The notes below the pieces were generated by a model. The model made no database searches and had not been told where the DNA came from. It was given only the letters and a program-made list of their open reading frames with translations. A program made the position numbers and the translations under genes. From Methylocella sp. (GTDB lineage Bacteria > Pseudomonadota > Alphaproteobacteria > Rhizobiales > Beijerinckiaceae), in the NCBI GenBank assembly GCA_037200525.1, contig JBBCGG010000001.1, positions 5,076,501-5,140,500 of the forward strand: a DNA stretch of 64,000 nucleotides, given 5' to 3'. Positions 25,001-37,900 of the stretch are shown here, in pieces. How positions within the stretch are numbered: position 1 is the stretch's first letter; each line of letters starts with the position of its first letter.

Positions 25001-28000
25001 ACTGGATCAAAAGCTCCGGCAGCGGCGACGGCCGCCCCTGGCTATAGGCGGCGTAAAGCGCCGCGATCTCTTTGATCAGCACCCCAATCGACCAATCATC
25101 CGACACAATATGATGCATCGTCAGCAGAGCGATGTGCTCGCGGTCGCCCAACCGGATCAGCTGCGCGCGGATCAGCGGCCCATGCTCCAGATCGAACGGC
25201 GTACGGGCTTCGTCTTGCGCGCTCTGCTGCGCGCGGCCCTCGGCCTCCGCCGCGGGGAGTTCGCTCAGATCCGTCAGCGGCAGCGCCAACTCCAGCGCCG
25301 CGGCGATGATTTGCGTCGGCGCGCCGTCGACCGACGCAAAGCGCGTGCGCAGCGCCTCATGCCGCCGCACGATCTCGTTGAGCGTGCGCCTCAGCGCCTC
25401 GACGTCCAGCTTCCCGGTCAACCGCACCGCGGCCGGCATGTTGTAAAACGCGCTGCCCGCCTCAAGCTGGTTCAAAAACCACAAACGCTGCTGCGCAAAC
25501 GACAGCGGCATGTCTTCGCCGCGCCCCACAGGAGCCAGCGCCGGCAACTGCAAACCTGTCCGTTCGCGCTGCTCCTGCTCGACCCGCTGCGCCAATTGCG
25601 CCACGGTCGGCGCTTCGAACAGCGCACGCAAAGGCAGCTCCACATCGAAGGCTTTGCGCATGCGAGACAACACAACGAGCGCGCGCAGCGAATCGCCGCC
25701 ATGTTCGAAGAAGTTGTCGTGGATGCCGACGCGATCCAGCTTGAGCACCTTCGCCCAGATCTGCGCCATCGCCGTCTCAGCCGGCGTGCGCGGAGCCGCA
25801 TAGCCGCCCTCGCCGCGCTGCGCGCCCGGAGCCGGCAACGCCTTGCGGTCGATCTTGCCGTTCGGCGTCAGCGGCAGCCGATCAAGCGCCACAAAATGCG
25901 ACGGAACCATATAGTCGGGCAGCACGCGCAGCAGCGCGGCGCGCAGCGCGCCAGCCTCCTCCAGCCCATCCCCTTCGCCGCCATCCTCGCCGCGTTCCGT
26001 TCCCTCTCGCGCCTCGGCGGCCTCATGCGCCCGCGGCGTCACGTAAGCCACAAGCCGACGCTCGCCGGGCTCGTCCTCGCGCGCCGCCACGATCGCTTCG
26101 CCCACCCCCGGCAGAGCCGCCAGGACGGCCTCGACCTCGCCCAGCTCGATCCGGAAACCCCGGATCTTCACCTGATCGTCCAGCCGACCCAGATAGTCCA
26201 GCTGCCCCTGCGCCGTCCATCGGGCGCGATCTCCGCTTCGATACAGCCGCTCACCGGCCGCGAACGGGTTCGGCACGAAACGCTCCGCCGTCAAATCCGG
26301 CCGATTCAGATATCCTCGGCTCAGGCCCGCTCCCCCGATATACAGCTCCCCGGACACCCCCACCGGAGTCGCCGCCATCGCCGCATCAAGCACGTACGCC
26401 CGCACGTTGTCGATCGCACGTCCCACACGCACCGCCTCCCCACCCCGGCTCCGGTAATAGGTCGAGGTCATCGTGCATTCGGTCGGCCCGTACTGGTTCA
26501 CCACCTCCGCCTGGGCGCCAAGAACCTCCCGCACCGATTCGATGACCCGTTCCGAGAGCGCCTCCCCCGACGCCAGCACCAGCCTCAGCGAACTTGCCGC
26601 CATTGCGCCCTCGCCGCCGGCGCGCGCTATGCTCGTGATCGCTTCCAGGAACGATGGCGTGATGCTGAGGATCGCCGTGATCGCATCGCGACGCAGATGC
26701 TCCAGCACCGCCTGCGCATGCTTGGCGTCGGCCCCGGTCATCACCCGAAGCCGCCCGCCCGCGCTCAGGCAGCCGAAGATATCGCGCACCGACGCATCAA
26801 AGGACAACGTCGGTATCTGCAACACCCGTTCGCCGGCTGTGACGCCGTATTGATTCACGATGAACCGAAGATAGTTCACCGCGCTCGCATGCCGCGTCAT
26901 CACCCCCTTGGGGCGCCCGGTCGAGCCGGAGGTGTAGGTCACATAGGCGAGGTGCTGGCCCGACGCTTCGCTGCGCGGCGCATGCGTCGGCATCGTCGCG
27001 ATCGCCCGCCCATCCGCGTCCACGCACACGCACGCTCCGACATACGCAGGCAAGGCCTCGACCAGATGCGCCTGCGTCACCAGGACACCGAGCTTTGCAT
27101 CGTCGAGCATGTACGCCAGGCGCTCCGGCGGATAGCTTGGGTCCAGCGGCACATAGGCTCCGCCGGCCTTCAGAACGCCGAGCAGCCCAACCACCATCTC
27201 CAGCGAGCGTTCAACGCACAGGCCGACCAGAACCTCAGGCCCCACCCCACATTGCCGCAGGTAATGCGCAAGCTGGTTCGAGCGCGCATTCAGCTCGCCA
27301 TAGGTCAGCTCGCGTCCTTCGAACGCCACCGCCACCGCGTCCGGAGCCTCCGCCACCTGCGCTTCGAACAGCTCGTGCAGCGTCTGCGCCCCCTCGTAGT
27401 CCACGGCCGTCGCGTTCCACTCCGCCACGACTTGATGGCGTTCCGCCGCGCTCAACATCGGCAGCTGCGCGATCCTCGTCTCCGGCGCTTCGACAATGCC
27501 GTCCAACAACCGCGTGAAGTGCTCCGCCATCCGCTCAATCGTCGGCGCATCGAACAGAGACGTGTTGTACGTCAACGTCGCCCGAAGCTCATCCTCGCGC
27601 TCGGCCGCCATCAGCGTCAGGTCGAATTTGGCGGTCTCGCTGCCCGCCTCAACACCCTCCAACCGCAGTCCCGGCAGCCGCAACGCCTCCATCGGCGCGT
27701 TCTGCAACACCAGCATCACCTGGAACAGCGGCGCATGACTGAGATGCCGTTGCGGCTTCAGCTCCTCGACAAGCTGCTCAAACGGCACATCCTGATGCGC
27801 ATAGGCCGCCAGCGCCGTGCTCCGCACCTGCATCAGCAGATCCTTGAAGCTCGGGTTGCCCGCAAGCCGCGTGCGCAGCACCAGCGTGTTCACAAAGAAG
27901 CCGATCAGCCCCTCGACCTCGGGGCGCGGGCGGTTGGCGATCGACGTGCCGACGCAAATGTCGTCCTGACCCGCGTAGCGCGAGAGCAGCACGTTGAACG

Positions 28001-28967
28001 CCGCAGCCAGCGTCATGAACAACGTCGCCTGCGCTTGCCGCGCCAGCGCGTTGAGCCCAGTCGTGGTCTGCCGCGACACCGCAAAACGCAGCGTGCCGCC
28101 GTCATAGCGCTGCACCGCCGGGCGCGGCCGGTCAGTGGGCAGGGCGAGCAGCGTCGGGGCGTCCGCGAGTTGCTCCTTCCAGTAGCCGAGCTGGCCTTCG
28201 AGCGCCGCCCCCTGCAGCCACTGGCGCTGCCAATGCGCGTAGTCCGCATACTGGATCAAAAGCTCCGGCAGCGGCGACGGCCGCCCCTGGCTATAGGCGG
28301 CGTAAAGCGCCGCGATCTCTTTGATCAGCACCCCAATCGACCAATCATCCGACACAATATGATGCATCGTCAGCAGAGCGATGTGCTCGCGGTCGCCCAA
28401 CCGGATCAGCTGCGCGCGGATCAGCGGCCCATGCTCCAGATCGAACGGCGTACGGGCTTCGTCTTGCGCGCTCTGCTGCGCGCGGCCCTCGGCCTCCGCC
28501 GCGGGGAGTTCGCTCAGATCCGTCAGCGGCAGCGCCAACTCCAGCGCCGCGGCGATGATTTGCGTCGGCGCGCCGTCGACCGACGCAAAGCGCGTGCGCA
28601 GCGCCTCATGCCGCCGCACGATCTCGTTGAGCGTGCGCCTCAGCGCCTCGACGTCCAGCTTCCCGGTCAACCGCACCGCGGCCGGCATGTTGTAAAACGC
28701 GCTGCCCGCCTCAAGCTGGTTCAAAAACCACAAACGCTGCTGCGCAAACGATGCCAAAACAACGTTGGAGGATCGTCGCTTCAACGTTTTGTCGGCATCG
28801 CTTTGTAACGTTAAAATATCAATAATTTCTTGCTTATTATTTTTAAGATAAGCAATGAGTTCTGGCGTCGTAAACCCTCGAACCGCCTCGTACGTGATTT
28901 TTCCATCGACAACTTTTAATTCGATGCCATTGCGCCCAAATAGACTAACCAACTCGGCTGCGTTCAT
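18999..28967 (-). CDS. NRPS-B: three-module synthetase (unassigned, Ser, Ser) with a dual E/C domain
   Basis: A protein of 3322 residues. Its ATG at 28967 overlaps the stop of NRPS-A by four bases. Order: TubC-like docking domain (1-55), C (76-509), A (510-1042), T (1058-1130, GGDS), C (1152-1592), A (1592-2122), T (2139-2210, GGHS), dual E/C-type C domain (about 2255-2690), A (2690-3222), T (3240-3315), acidic tail ending PEEVEI. The first A domain reads DARSLSQMTK and has no match I recognise; the same code occurs in NRPS-D. The second and third both read DVWHISLVDK, a serine code. The first two C domains carry HHIVSDD instead of HHIVSDG. The second and third A domains are nearly identical DNA. 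A dual E/C domain after the second module predicts that its serine is converted to the D form before condensation. Confidence 0.97.
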   Translation of the reverse strand: MNAAELVSLFGRNGIELKVVDGKITYEAVRGFTTPELIAYLKNNKQEIIDILTLQSDADKTLKRRSSNVVLASFAQQRLWFLNQLEAGSAFYNMPAAVRLTGKLDVEALRRTLNEIVRRHEALRTRFASVDGAPTQIIAAALELALPLTDLSELPAAEAEGRAQQSAQDEARTPFDLEHGPLIRAQLIRLGDREHIALLTMHHIVSDDWSIGVLIKEIAALYAAYSQGRPSPLPELLIQYADYAHWQRQWLQGAALEGQLGYWKEQLADAPTLLALPTDRPRPAVQRYDGGTLRFAVSRQTTTGLNALARQAQATLFMTLAAAFNVLLSRYAGQDDICVGTSIANRPRPEVEGLIGFFVNTLVLRTRLAGNPSFKDLLMQVRSTALAAYAHQDVPFEQLVEELKPQRHLSHAPLFQVMLVLQNAPMEALRLPGLRLEGVEAGSETAKFDLTLMAAEREDELRATLTYNTSLFDAPTIERMAEHFTRLLDGIVEAPETRIAQLPMLSAAERHQVVAEWNATAVDYEGAQTLHELFEAQVAEAPDAVAVAFEGRELTYGELNARSNQLAHYLRQCGVGPEVLVGLCVERSLEMVVGLLGVLKAGGAYVPLDPSYPPERLAYMLDDAKLGVLVTQAHLVEALPAYVGACVCVDADGRAIATMPTHAPRSEASGQHLAYVTYTSGSTGRPKGVMTRHASAVNYLRFIVNQYGVTAGERVLQIPTLSFDASVRDIFGCLSAGGRLRVMTGADAKHAQAVLEHLRRDAITAILSITPSFLEAITSIARAGGEGAMAASSLRLVLASGEALSERVIESVREVLGAQAEVVNQYGPTECTMTSTYYRSRGGEAVRVGRAIDNVRAYVLDAAMAATPVGVSGELYIGGAGLSRGYLNRPDLTAERFVPNPFAAGERLYRSGDRARWTAQGQLDYLGRLDDQVKIRGFRIELGEVEAVLAALPGVGEAIVAAREDEPGERRLVAYVTPRAHEAAEAREGTERGEDGGEGDGLEEAGALRAALLRVLPDYMVPSHFVALDRLPLTPNGKIDRKALPAPGAQRGEGGYAAPRTPAETAMAQIWAKVLKLDRVGIHDNFFEHGGDSLRALVVLSRMRKAFDVELPLRALFEAPTVAQLAQRVEQEQRERTGLQLPALAPVGRGEDMPLSFAQQRLWFLNQLEAGSAFYNMPAAVRLTGKLDVEALRRTLNEIVRRHEALRTRFASVDGAPTQIIAAALELALPLTDLSELPAAEAEGRAQQSAQDEARTPFDLEHGPLIRAQLIRLGDREHIALLTMHHIVSDDWSIGVLIKEIAALYAAYSQGRPSPLPELLIQYADYAHWQRQWLQGAALEGQLGYWKEQLADAPTLLALPTDRPRPAVQRYDGGTLRFAVSRQTTTGLNALARQAQATLFMTLAAAFNVLLSRYAGQDDICVGTSIANRPRPEVEGLIGFFVNTLVLRTRLAGNPSFKDLLMQVRSTALAAYAHQDVPFEQLVEELKPQRHLSHAPLFQVMLVLQNAPMEALRLPGLRLEGVEAGSETAKFDLTLMAAEREDELRATLTYNTSLFDAPTIERMAEHFTRLLDGIVEAPETRIAQLPMLSAAERHQVVAEWNATAVDYEGAQTLHELFEAQVAEAPDAVAVAFEGRELTYGELNARSNQLAHYLRQCGVGPEVLVGLCVERSLEMVVGLLGVLKAGGAYVPLDPSYPPERLAYMLDDARPAVLLTQAAVLPRLPGVEIAVLCLDVQWPALAECSAANPARLSEADHLAYVIYTSGSTGRPKGVGVPHAGIVNRLNWMQEAYALHDSDRILQKTPFSFDVSVWELFWPLLNGSTLVMARPGGHQDADYLSRVIAQQAITTLHFVPPMLEAFLNGRELPRCATLKRVICSGQALPLELQQRFFKALPHAELHNLYGPTEASVDVTFWACDAATALNAVPIGRPIANTQLYILDELLNPAPVGVAGELHIAGAGLARGYLQRPDLTAEKFIANPFGPPGARMYKSGDLARYLPDGAIEYLGRLDDQVKIRGFRIELGEVEAVLAALPGVGEAIVAAREDEPGERRLVAYVTPRAHEAAEAREGTERGEDGGEGDGLEAGALRAALLRVLPDYMVPSHFVALDRLPLTPNGKIDRKALPAPGAQRGEGGYAAPRTPAEAAMAQIWAEVLKLDRVGIHDNFFELGGHSMLAVKLIEQMRKEGFHTDVRALFIAPTLAELTLKVSGASGEIDVPLNGIPPGCEAIAPEMLTLLALTSEEIEQVVGDVSGGAANVQEIYPLAPLQEGILFHHLMNQEGDAYLLSRTLRFDAREQLDRFLQALQRVIDRHDILRTAVHWENLPEPVQVVWRNARLVIEEVAVDARGEDAFEQLIARHHPRRYRFDIRKAPLIRCFVAQDRARAQWLLQIFSHHLISDHATLDLLIDEIGTILRGLTHRLPAPHPFRNFVAQARSGVSRAANEAFFKEMLADVSEPTAPFGLLEVRGDGLGIEEAVRPVNALLSARIRQISGTLRISAASVVHAAWAQVLSRISGRHDVVFGTVLFGRMHAGEGLDRTLGMFINTLPVRIRTSMRSVQQSVQDTHRLLGRLLQHEHASLALAQRCSGVVAPAPLFSTLLNYRHGPDADTRKASNLEWALEGVEVLSTEERTNYPCVLSVDDLGTGFILTAQIGARVGAERLCDYMHTVLENLVQALEDAPQTDIARIEVLAEHERTQLVAEWNATAVDYEGAQTLHELFEAQVAEAPDAVAVAFEGRELTYGELNARSNQLAHYLRQCGVGPEVLVGLCVERSLEMVVGLLGVLKAGGAYVPLDPSYPPERLAYMLDDARPAVLLTQAAVLPRLPGVEIAVLCLDVQWPALAECSAANPARLSEADHLAYVIYTSGSTGRPKGVGVPHAGIVNRLNWMQEAYALHDSDRILQKTPFSFDVSVWELFWPLLNGSTLVMARPGGHQDADYLSRVIAQQAITTLHFVPPMLEAFLNGRELPRCATLKRVICSGQALPLELQQRFFKALPHAELHNLYGPTEASVDVTFWACDAATALNAVPIGRPIANTQLYILDELLNPAPVGVAGELHIAGAGLARGYLQRPDLTAEKFIANPFGPPGARMYKSGDLARYLPDGAIEYLGRLDDQVKIRGFRIELGEVEAVLAALPGVGEAIVAAREDEPGERRLVAYVTPRAHEAAEAREGTERGEDGGEGDGLEAGALRAALLRVLPDYMVPSHFVALDRLPLTPNGKIDRKALPAPGAQRGEGGYAAPRTPAEAAMAQIWAEVLKLDRVGIHDNFFELGGHSILAMQAIARVQSIFDVELPLRALFEAPTVAQLAQRVDTEIRYPEEVEI
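19144..20870. repeat. Duplicated serine A-domain and T-domain DNA in NRPS-B (downstream copy)
   Basis: Matches 22450-24176 at an offset of 3306 bases. Identity starts inside the carrier domain and ends just inside the linker before the A domain, where the downstream copy changes from the usual CTCCGCCACGACT context to CTCCGCGACCAGT. Confidence 0.87.
20900..22195 (-). other. Dual epimerization/condensation (E/C) domain in NRPS-B
   Basis: The domain begins [12 protein letters not shown] and then has HHLMNQEGD, which fits the extra N-terminal HH[I/L]xxxxGD motif that defines dual E/C domains in the published literature. The second catalytic motif is HHLISDH, so the two histidines and the aspartate of HHxxxD are present, but the usual glycine is histidine. 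It lies directly after the carrier domain of the first serine module. Unlike most other C domains in the locus, it is not part of any of the duplicated blocks. Confidence 0.8.
22450..24176. repeat. Duplicated serine A-domain and T-domain DNA in NRPS-B (upstream copy)
   Basis: Partner of 19144-20870. Together the two copies flank the unique dual E/C domain, so recombination between them would delete that domain and one serine module. Confidence 0.87.
24335..28749. repeat. 4.4-kb near-identical block shared by NRPS-B and NRPS-D (copy in B)
   Basis: This is the partner of 1-4415. It ends at the N-terminal edge of the first C domain of NRPS-B, where the TubC docking region begins, and diverges at the GCAAACGA segment near 28749. 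One consistent difference is the C-domain motif: HHIVSDD here against HHIVSDG in the NRPS-D copies. Confidence 0.88.
28800..28967 (-). other. TubC-type N-terminal docking domain of NRPS-B
   Basis: Residues 1-55 (start [17 protein letters not shown]) resemble the TubC docking fold and are homologous to the start of NRPS-C. The predicted partner is the acidic tail of NRPS-A (REKIEI). The DNA is less GC-rich than the adjoining C domain, whose shared repeat block ends here. Confidence 0.82.
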
Positions 28968-31900
28968 ATCTCAATCTTCTCTCGATTTTCGACTGCCGTA
29001 TCTATATGTTTTGCCAATTGAGCGACGGTTGGGGCCTCGAACAGCACGCGGACGGGCAACTCGACGTTGAGCTCGGAGCGGATGCGGCTGATGAGGCGGG
29101 TGGCGAGCAGGGAATGGCCGCCGCGGTCGAAGAAGCTGTCGTCGATGGAGACGCTCTGGAGGCCAAGCACTTCGGCGAACAGAGCGGCGAGGATCTCCTC
29201 CTGCGGTGTGCGCGGCGCGCGGCTGGCGGACGAGGCGAACGCCGGCGCCGGCAGGGCGCGGCGATCGAGCTTGCCGTTGGGGGTCAGCGGCAGCGCCTCG
29301 AGGAAAACGATGGCGGCGGGAACCATATAGTCCGGCAACGTTGCGGCCAGCGATTGGCGCAGCGCTTGCGCCCGCGGCCGCGCATGGCTGCGCGCGAGAC
29401 TGTGCAACTGCTCCAGAGCGGGCAACGCTGCGAACGCTTGTGCGGCGTCCATCCAGTCGACGAGGCACGCGATTTCGTTCACACCTATTTCATGCAGCTG
29501 CTGGACTATCGGCAGGCAGCTTTGCGGCGTGCCGATCAGCGCGGCTGTGCGTGAATAGCGTTCAAAGGCGATTTCCACCACCTGCTCAAGTTGTTCCGCG
29601 CTGGGCTCGTCGAGTTCCAGGCTCTTCAGAAGCGGGCGCATAAGGCCGATATGCGCCCGCATGTAATTCATGAATGGCTTGCGAGCGCGTGCAAGCGTGT
29701 CCTCCAACCCATCTCCGAGGAAGGTATGTATCATCAGGGTAACGCGGCCATTATCCGGGTCGTGTCCCGCCTCGGCGCGCGCTCGGCGGTACCGCGCGAT
29801 CTGCTCTTCCAGCTTGCCAAGCGTCTGGCCCAACAGGTGAGTCAGGACGTTCAGGCCAAGTCGGCCGGCATGTTCGAAAGTCTCAAGGCTGCCTGCCGCA
29901 GTGAGCCATATGGGCAACTTTTCTTGTAACGGCCGCGGATAAACATGCACCGAGACAGGCTCGCCGGCACCGTCGATCCGCGTAATCGACTCGCCCCTCC
30001 AGAGCCGCTGTAGGACGTCGATGGCTTGATGGGTGAGTTGCCTGCGATCGGGGAAGCGCTCTGGATAGAAGACGAAGTCGCGTGGATGCCAGCCGGAAGC
30101 GATCGCTGCGCCAGCCCGTCCGCCTGACAAATTGTCGACCACAGCCAATTCTTCGGCTACACGCAACGGATCATGAAGCGGGAGCACGACGCTGCCGGCG
30201 CGCAACTGTATATTTTCCGTAATGCCCGAGAGCGCCGCATTCAGCACCGATGGGTTTGGATAAAGGCTTCCGACTTCATGGAAATGCCGTTCCGGTGTCC
30301 AGATCGCCTCGAAACCGTGCGCATCGCCAAAGCGTGCCGAATCCAGATAGAATGCGTACTTGTTGTGCTGCGCGTGAGTATCTGCGCCGAAATAGAACAG
30401 GCTAAAGCTCGTTTGTGCGGACGCCTGCGCGCTCCCGGCGCCGCTGGCCTCGCGAGGCACTACATAGCCGACGAGCTGCTTGTGTCCGGGTTGATCCTCG
30501 CGGGCGATGACGGCGGCCTGGGCGACTTCGGGCAGGCGGGCGAGCGCCGCCTCGATCTCGCCGGGCTCGATGCGGAAGCCGCGGATCTTGACCTGCTGGT
30601 CGGCGCGGCCGAGGAAGTCGAGCATGCCGTCGGGACGCCACTTGGCGAGATCGCCGGTGCGATACATGCGCGTTCCGGGCGGCCCGAACGGGCACGCGAC
30701 GAAGCGCTCGGCGGTGAGCCCCGGCCGGTTCAGATAGCCGCGGGCGAGACCCGCGCCGGCGATGTACAGCTCGCCCGCCACGCCCACCGGAACCGGACGC
30801 AGCAACCCGTCCAGAACATACACCCGCGTGTTCCAGATCGGACGGCCAAGCGGAGGGGCGCCGTCTAGTCCGCCATCGAGAACGGTCGTGGTGGACCAGA
30901 TCGTTGTCTCGGTCGGCCCGTAGAGGTTGATAATATCGCGGCCTGTCAGGGCAAGGAGGCGTTCCGCCTGCTCAGCGGAAAGCGCCTCGCCGCCGACGAG
31001 CGGATGCAGGCCGCGCAAAATATCGGGCTGGCTCTCGATCAGTCCTTGCCATCCGCTTGGCGTGGCCTGGAGGGTGTCGACTCCATGTTCGCTGATTAAT
31101 TGGGCGACGAGCGCGGGATCGCGCAACGCCCTGCCGCCCGCGACGACGACCTGGGCGCCCTGGATGAGAGGCAGATAGAGTTCGAGCCCTGCGATATCGA
31201 AACCGATTGTGGTGGTGGCGAGTAGCGAGTGGCCGGCTCCCAGCGGGACGTTCGGCCGCAGGGCATGCAGGAAGCTCGTTAGATTGGCATGCGCGACGAC
31301 GACGCCCTTGGGCGTCCCGGTTGATCCTGAGGTGTAGATGACATAGGCGGGATTCTCGGGCGCGAGGGGTTTGGTTCGCTCGGCGTCGGTTGGGTTGGTT
31401 TGCGGCGCCTGCTGCAGGGCCGCGGCGATGTCGGGGTCATCGAGCAGGATGCGGGGGATGGCGGCGTCGCTCAGGTGGGCGGCGACGTCCCCCATGCTGA
31501 CGAGGCAGAGCGGCTGTGCGTCTTCGAGCATGAAGCGCAAGCGCTCGGCTGGGTAGTCGGGATCGAGCGGCAGATAGGCGGCGCCGGCCTTGAGGATGCC
31601 AAGCAGCGCAATGACCATCTCGAGCGAGCGCGGCATGCAAAGCGCGACGATCGCCTCGGGCCCGATGCCGAGCCCGATCAGATGATGGGCGAGCTGATTG
31701 GCTTTGGCGTTAAGTGCGGCGTAGGAGAGCTCGGCGTCTTCGAAGACGAGGGCGATGGCGTCGGGCGTGCGCTCGGCCTGCGCCTCGAACAGCTGCGGCA
31801 GCGTGGCTTCGGGCAGCGGATGGGCGGTGTCGTTCCAATCGACGAGGATCTGGCGGCGCTCATCGGCGGTGAGCAGATCGATGGCGCCGATGCGCTGCGC

Positions 31901-34900
31901 CGGATCGGCGGCGATCGCCTCCAAAACGCGGGTGAGGCGCGACGCCAGGATCTCGATGCTGGCGCGGTCATAGAGGTCGGTTGCGTATTCGAGCGCGCCG
32001 GCGAGCCCGGCCGGCCGACCCTTTGCGTCGGCGGTCTCGGTCAGGCTCAGCGTGAGGTCGAACTTGGTGGCGCCGGCGCCGACAGGCTCTTGGCGCAGCT
32101 CGAGGCCCGGCAGGTCGAGGCTTGCGGCCTCGGTGTTCTGCAGGACGAGCATGACCTGGAACAGCGGGGCATGGTTCTGGGCGCGGGCCGGGTTGAGGAT
32201 CTCGACGAGGCGCTCGAACGGCAGGTCCTGGTTAGCGTAGGCGGCGAGGCTCTGCTCGCGCACGCGGGCGAGCAGGTCCTGGACGCTGGGATCGCCGGAA
32301 AGGTTTGTGCGCAGGACCAGGGTGTTGACGAAGAAGCCGACGAGGTCGTCGAGGGCGCTGTCGGTGCGGCCGGCGATGGGCGAGCCGATGGCGATGTCGT
32401 CGCCGGCTCCGAGCTTGCCGAGCAGGATGGCGAAGCCGGCCTGCAGCAGCATGAACAGGCTGGTCCCGGAGCTGCGGGCGAGCGCGCGGAGCTTATGGTG
32501 CAACGCCGGGGCGATCTGGATCGGCAGCTGGTCGCCGCGATAGGAGGCGACGGCGGGGCGCGGCCGGTCGGTGGGCAGGGCGATGCATTCGGGCAGGCCG
32601 GCGAGGGCCTGGCGCCAATAGGCGCCCTGCTGGGCGATCAGGCTGCCCGGCCGGCTCTCGTCGCCGAGCAGCTCGCGCTGCCACAGCGCATAGTCGGCGT
32701 ATTGCACGGGCAAGGCCGCAAAGCCCGGCGCGTGACCCTTCAGGCGCGCCGCATAGGCCCGCGCCAGATCGCGGGCGAGCGGGGCCAGCGAGGCGCCATC
32801 GGCGGCGATGTGATGCACCAAGACGAGCAGGACATGGCTGTCGTGGGCGAGGCGGAACAGCGTGGCGCGGATCGGCGTCTCGCGATCGAGGCGGAAGGCG
32901 TAGGCGGCGGCCTGCCGCAGCAGATCCGGCAGCGTCGCCTCGTCGACGTCCTGTCTATCGAGCGTCAGGCATGCGCGCGGATCGTCCGTTGCCAGCACGA
33001 GCTGCTGGGGCGCATCGTCGATCTCGGGGAAGAGCGTGCGCAGGCTCTCGTGGCGGACGACGAGATCCCTGAGCGCCGCCTCGAGCGCCGCGCCGTCGAG
33101 CGCGCCCTCGAGGCGCAGCGGCATCGGGATGTTGTAGGTGGCGCTCGGCCCCTCCAGCCGGTAGAGGAACCACAGCCGCTGCTGCGCCGGCGACAGCGGC
33201 AGCTGCTCCGGCCGCGGCAGCCGCCGCAGCGGCGTCCGCGCGCTGGCGCCATCCGTCAGCCGCAGGGCGAGCTGAGCGACGGTTGGGGCCTCGAACAGGG
33301 CGCGGACGGGCAGCTCGACATTGAGCTCGGAGCGGATGCGGCTGATGAGGCGGGTGGCGAGCAGGGAATGGCCGCCGCGGTCGAAGAAGCTGTCGTCGAT
33401 GGAGACGCTCTCGAGGCCGAGGATCTCGGCGAAGAGGTTGGCGAGGATCTCCTCTTGCGGCGTGCGCGGCGCGCGGCCGGCAGATGAGAGGAACTCGGGC
33501 GCCGGCAGGGCGCGGCGATCGAGCTTGCCGTTGGGGGTCAGCGGCAGCGCCTCGAGGAAAACGATGGCGGCGGGAACCATATAGTCCGGCAAGGTTGCGG
33601 CCAGCGCCTGGCGCAGCACCGCCGGATCGATCGCCATATCGATCTCTCGGCCGGCCTTGGCGACGACATAGCCGACGAGCTGCTTGTGTCCGGGTTGATC
33701 CTCGCGGGCGATGACGGCGGCCTGGGCGACTTCGGGCAGGCGGGCGAGCGCCGCCTCGATCTCGCCGGGCTCGATGCGGAAGCCGCGGATCTTGACCTGC
33801 TGGTCGGCGCGGCCGAGGAAGTCGAGCATGCCGTCGGGACGCCACTTGGCGAGATCGCCGGTGCGATACATGCGCGTTCCGGGCGGCCCGAACGGGCACG
33901 CGACGAAGCGCTCGGCGGTGAGCCCCGGCCGGTTCAGATAGCCGCGGGCGAGACCCGCGCCGGCGATGTACAGCTCGCCCGCCACGCCCACCGGAACCGG
34001 ACGCAGCAACCCGTCCAGAACATACACCCGCGTGTTCCAGATCGGACGGCCAAGCGGAGGGGCGCCGTCTAGTCCGCCATCGAGAACGGTCGTGGTGGAC
34101 CAGATCGTTGTCTCGGTCGGCCCGTAGAGGTTGATAATATCGCGGCCTGTCAGGGCAAGGAGGCGTTCCGCCTGCTCAGCGGAAAGCGCCTCGCCGCCGA
34201 CGAGCGGATGCAGGCCGCGCAAAATATCGGGCTGGCTCTCGATCAGTCCTTGCCATCCGCTTGGCGTGGCCTGGAGGGTGTCGACTCCATGTTCGCTGAT
34301 TAATTGGGCGACGAGCGCGGGATCGCGCAACGCCCTGCCGCCCGCGACGACGACCTGGGCGCCCTGGATGAGAGGCAGATAGAGTTCGAGCCCTGCGATA
34401 TCGAAACCGATTGTGGTGGTGGCGAGTAGCGAGTGGCCGGCTCCCAGCGGGACGTTCGGCCGCAGGGCATGCAGGAAGCTCGTTAGATTGGCATGCGCGA
34501 CGACGACGCCCTTGGGCGTCCCGGTTGATCCTGAGGTGTAGATGACATAGGCGGGATTCTCGGGCGCGAGGGGTTTGGTTCGCTCGGCGTCGGTTGGGTT
34601 GGTTTGCGGCGCCTGCTGCAGGGCCGCGGCGATGTCGGGGTCATCGAGCAGGATGCGGGGGATGGCGGCGTCGCTCAGGTGGGCGGCGACGTCCCCCATG
34701 CTGACGAGGCAGAGCGGCTGTGCGTCTTCGAGCATGAAGCGCAAGCGCTCGGCTGGGTAGTCGGGATCGAGCGGCAGATAGGCGGCGCCGGCCTTGAGGA
34801 TGCCAAGCAGCGCAATGACCATCTCGAGCGAGCGCGGCATGCAAAGCGCGACGATCGCCTCGGGCCCGATGCCGAGCCCGATCAGATGATGGGCGAGCTG

Positions 34901-37900
34901 ATTGGCTTTGGCGTTAAGTGCGGCGTAGGAGAGCTCGGCGTCTTCGAAGACGAGGGCGATGGCGTCGGGCGTGCGCTCGGCCTGCGCCTCGAACAGCTGC
35001 GGCAGCGTGGCTTCGGGCAGCGGATGGGCGGTGTCGTTCCAATCGACGAGGATCTGGCGGCGCTCATCGGCGGTGAGCAGATCGATGGCGCCGATGCGCT
35101 GCGCCGGATCGGCGGCGATCGCCTCCAAAACGCGGGTGAGGCGCGACGCCAGGATCTCGATGCTGGCGCGGTCATAGAGGTCGGTTGCGTATTCGAGCGC
35201 GCCGGCGAGCCCGGCCGGCCGACCCTTTGCGTCGGCGGTCTCGGTCAGGCTCAGCGTGAGGTCGAACTTGGTGGCGCCGGCGCCGACAGGCTCTTGGCGC
35301 AGCTCGAGGCCCGGCAGGTCGAGGCTTGCGGCCTCGGTGTTCTGCAGGACGAGCATGACCTGGAACAGCGGGGCATGGTTCTGGGCGCGGGCCGGGTTGA
35401 GGATCTCGACGAGGCGCTCGAACGGCAGGTCCTGGTTAGCGTAGGCGGCGAGGCTCTGCTCGCGCACGCGGGCGAGCAGGTCCTGGACGCTGGGATCGCC
35501 GGAAAGGTTTGTGCGCAGGACCAGGGTGTTGACGAAGAAGCCGACGAGGTCGTCGAGGGCGCTGTCGGTGCGGCCGGCGATGGGCGAGCCGATGGCGATG
35601 TCGTCGCCGGCTCCGAGCTTGCCGAGCAGGATGGCGAAGCCGGCCTGCAGCAGCATGAACAGGCTGGTCCCGGAGCTGCGGGCGAGCGCGCGGAGCTTAT
35701 GGTGCAACGCCGGGGCGATCTGGATCGGCAGCTGGTCGCCGCGATAGGAGGCGACGGCGGGGCGCGGCCGGTCGGTGGGCAGGGCGATGCATTCGGGCAG
35801 GCCGGCGAGGGCCTGGCGCCAATAGGCGCCCTGCTGGGCGATCAGGCTGCCCGGCCGGCTCTCGTCGCCGAGCAGCTCGCGCTGCCACAGCGCATAGTCG
35901 GCGTATTGCACGGGCAAGGCCGCAAAGCCCGGCGCGTGACCCTTCAGGCGCGCCGCATAGGCCCGCGCCAGATCGCGGGCGAGCGGGGCCAGCGAGGCGC
36001 CATCGGCGGCGATGTGATGCACCAAGACGAGCAGGACATGGCTGTCGTGGGCGAGGCGGAACAGCGTGGCGCGGATCGGCGTCTCGCGATCGAGGCGGAA
36101 GGCGTAGGCGGCGGCCTGCCGCAGCAGATCCGGCAGCGTCGCCTCGTCGACGTCCTGTCTATCGAGCGTCAGGCATGCGCGCGGATCGTCCGTTGCCAGC
36201 ACGAGCTGCTGGGGCGCATCGTCGATCTCGGGGAAGAGCGTGCGCAGGCTCTCGTGGCGGACGACGAGATCCCTGAGCGCCGCCTCGAGCGCCGCGCCGT
36301 CGAGCGCGCCCTCGAGGCGCAGCGGCATCGGGATGTTGTAGGTGGCGCTCGGCCCCTCCAGCCGGTAGAGGAACCACAGCCGCTGCTGCGCCGGCGACAG
36401 CGGCAGCTGCTCCGGCCGCGGCAGCCGCCGCAGCGGCGTCCGCGCGCTGGCGCCATCCGTCAGCCGCAGGGCGAGCTGAGCGACGGTTGGGGCCTCGAAC
36501 AGGGCGCGGACGGGCAGCTCGACATTGAGCTCGGAGCGGATGCGGCTGATGAGGCGGGTGGCGAGCAGGGAATGGCCGCCGCGGTCGAAGAAGCTGTCGT
36601 CGATGGAGACGCTCTCGAGGCCGAGGATCTCGGCGAAGAGGTTGGCGAGGATCTCCTCTTGCGGCGTGCGCGGCGCGCGGCCGGCAGATGAGAGGAACTC
36701 GGGCGCCGGCAGGGCGCGGCGATCGAGCTTGCCGTTGGGGGTCAGCGGCAGCGCCTCGAGGAAAACGATGGCGGCGGGAACCATATAGTCCGGCAAGGTT
36801 GCGGCCAGCGCCTGGCGCAGCACCGCCGGATCGATCGCCATATCGATCTCTCGGCCGGCCTTGGCGACGACATAGCCGACGAGCTGCTTGTGTCCGGGTT
36901 GATCCTCGCGGGCGATGACGGCGGCCTGGGCGACTTCGGGCAGGCGGGCGAGCGCCGCCTCGATCTCGCCGGGCTCGATGCGGAAGCCGCGGATCTTGAC
37001 CTGCTGGTCGGCGCGGCCGAGGAAGTCGAGCATGCCGTCGGGACGCCACTTGGCGAGATCGCCGGTGCGATACATGCGCGTTCCGGGCGGCCCGAACGGG
37101 CACGCGACGAAGCGCTCGGCGGTGAGCCCCGGCCGGTTCAGATAGCCGCGGGCGAGACCCGCGCCGGCGATGTACAGCTCGCCCGCCACGCCCACCGGAA
37201 CCGGACGCAGCAACCCGTCCAGAACATACACCCGCGTGTTCCAGATCGGACGGCCAAGCGGAGGGGCGCCGTCTAGTCCGCCATCGAGAACGGTCGTGGT
37301 GGACCAGATCGTTGTCTCGGTCGGCCCGTAGAGGTTGATAATATCGCGGCCTGTCAGGGCAAGGAGGCGTTCCGCCTGCTCAGCGGAAAGCGCCTCGCCG
37401 CCGACGAGCGGATGCAGGCCGCGCAAAATATCGGGCTGGCTCTCGATCAGTCCTTGCCATCCGCTTGGCGTGGCCTGGAGGGTGTCGACTCCATGTTCGC
37501 TGATTAATTGGGCGACGAGCGCGGGATCGCGCAACGCCCTGCCGCCCGCGACGACGACCTGGGCGCCCTGGATGAGAGGCAGATAGAGTTCGAGCCCTGC
37601 GATATCGAAACCGATTGTGGTGGTGGCGAGTAGCGAGTGGCCGGCTCCCAGCGGGACGTTCGGCCGCAGGGCATGCAGGAAGCTCGTTAGATTGGCATGC
37701 GCGACGACGACGCCCTTGGGCGTCCCGGTTGATCCTGAGGTGTAGATGACATAGGCGGGATTCTCGGGCGCGAGGGGTTTGGTTCGCTCGGCGTCGGTTG
37801 GGTTGGTTTGCGGCGCCTGCTGCAGGGCCGCGGCGATGTCGGGGTCATCGAGCAGGATGCGGGGGATGGCGGCGTCGCTCAGGTGGGCGGCGACGTCCCC

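Noticed and set aside
1340-28808. Very long plus-strand open frames opposite the NRPS genes (for example 1340-4948 and 23703-28808)
   Set aside because: They are antisense to well-supported NRPS domains, rich in Arg, Gln and His, and reappear wherever the same NRPS DNA is repeated. They are by-products of high GC and codon bias.
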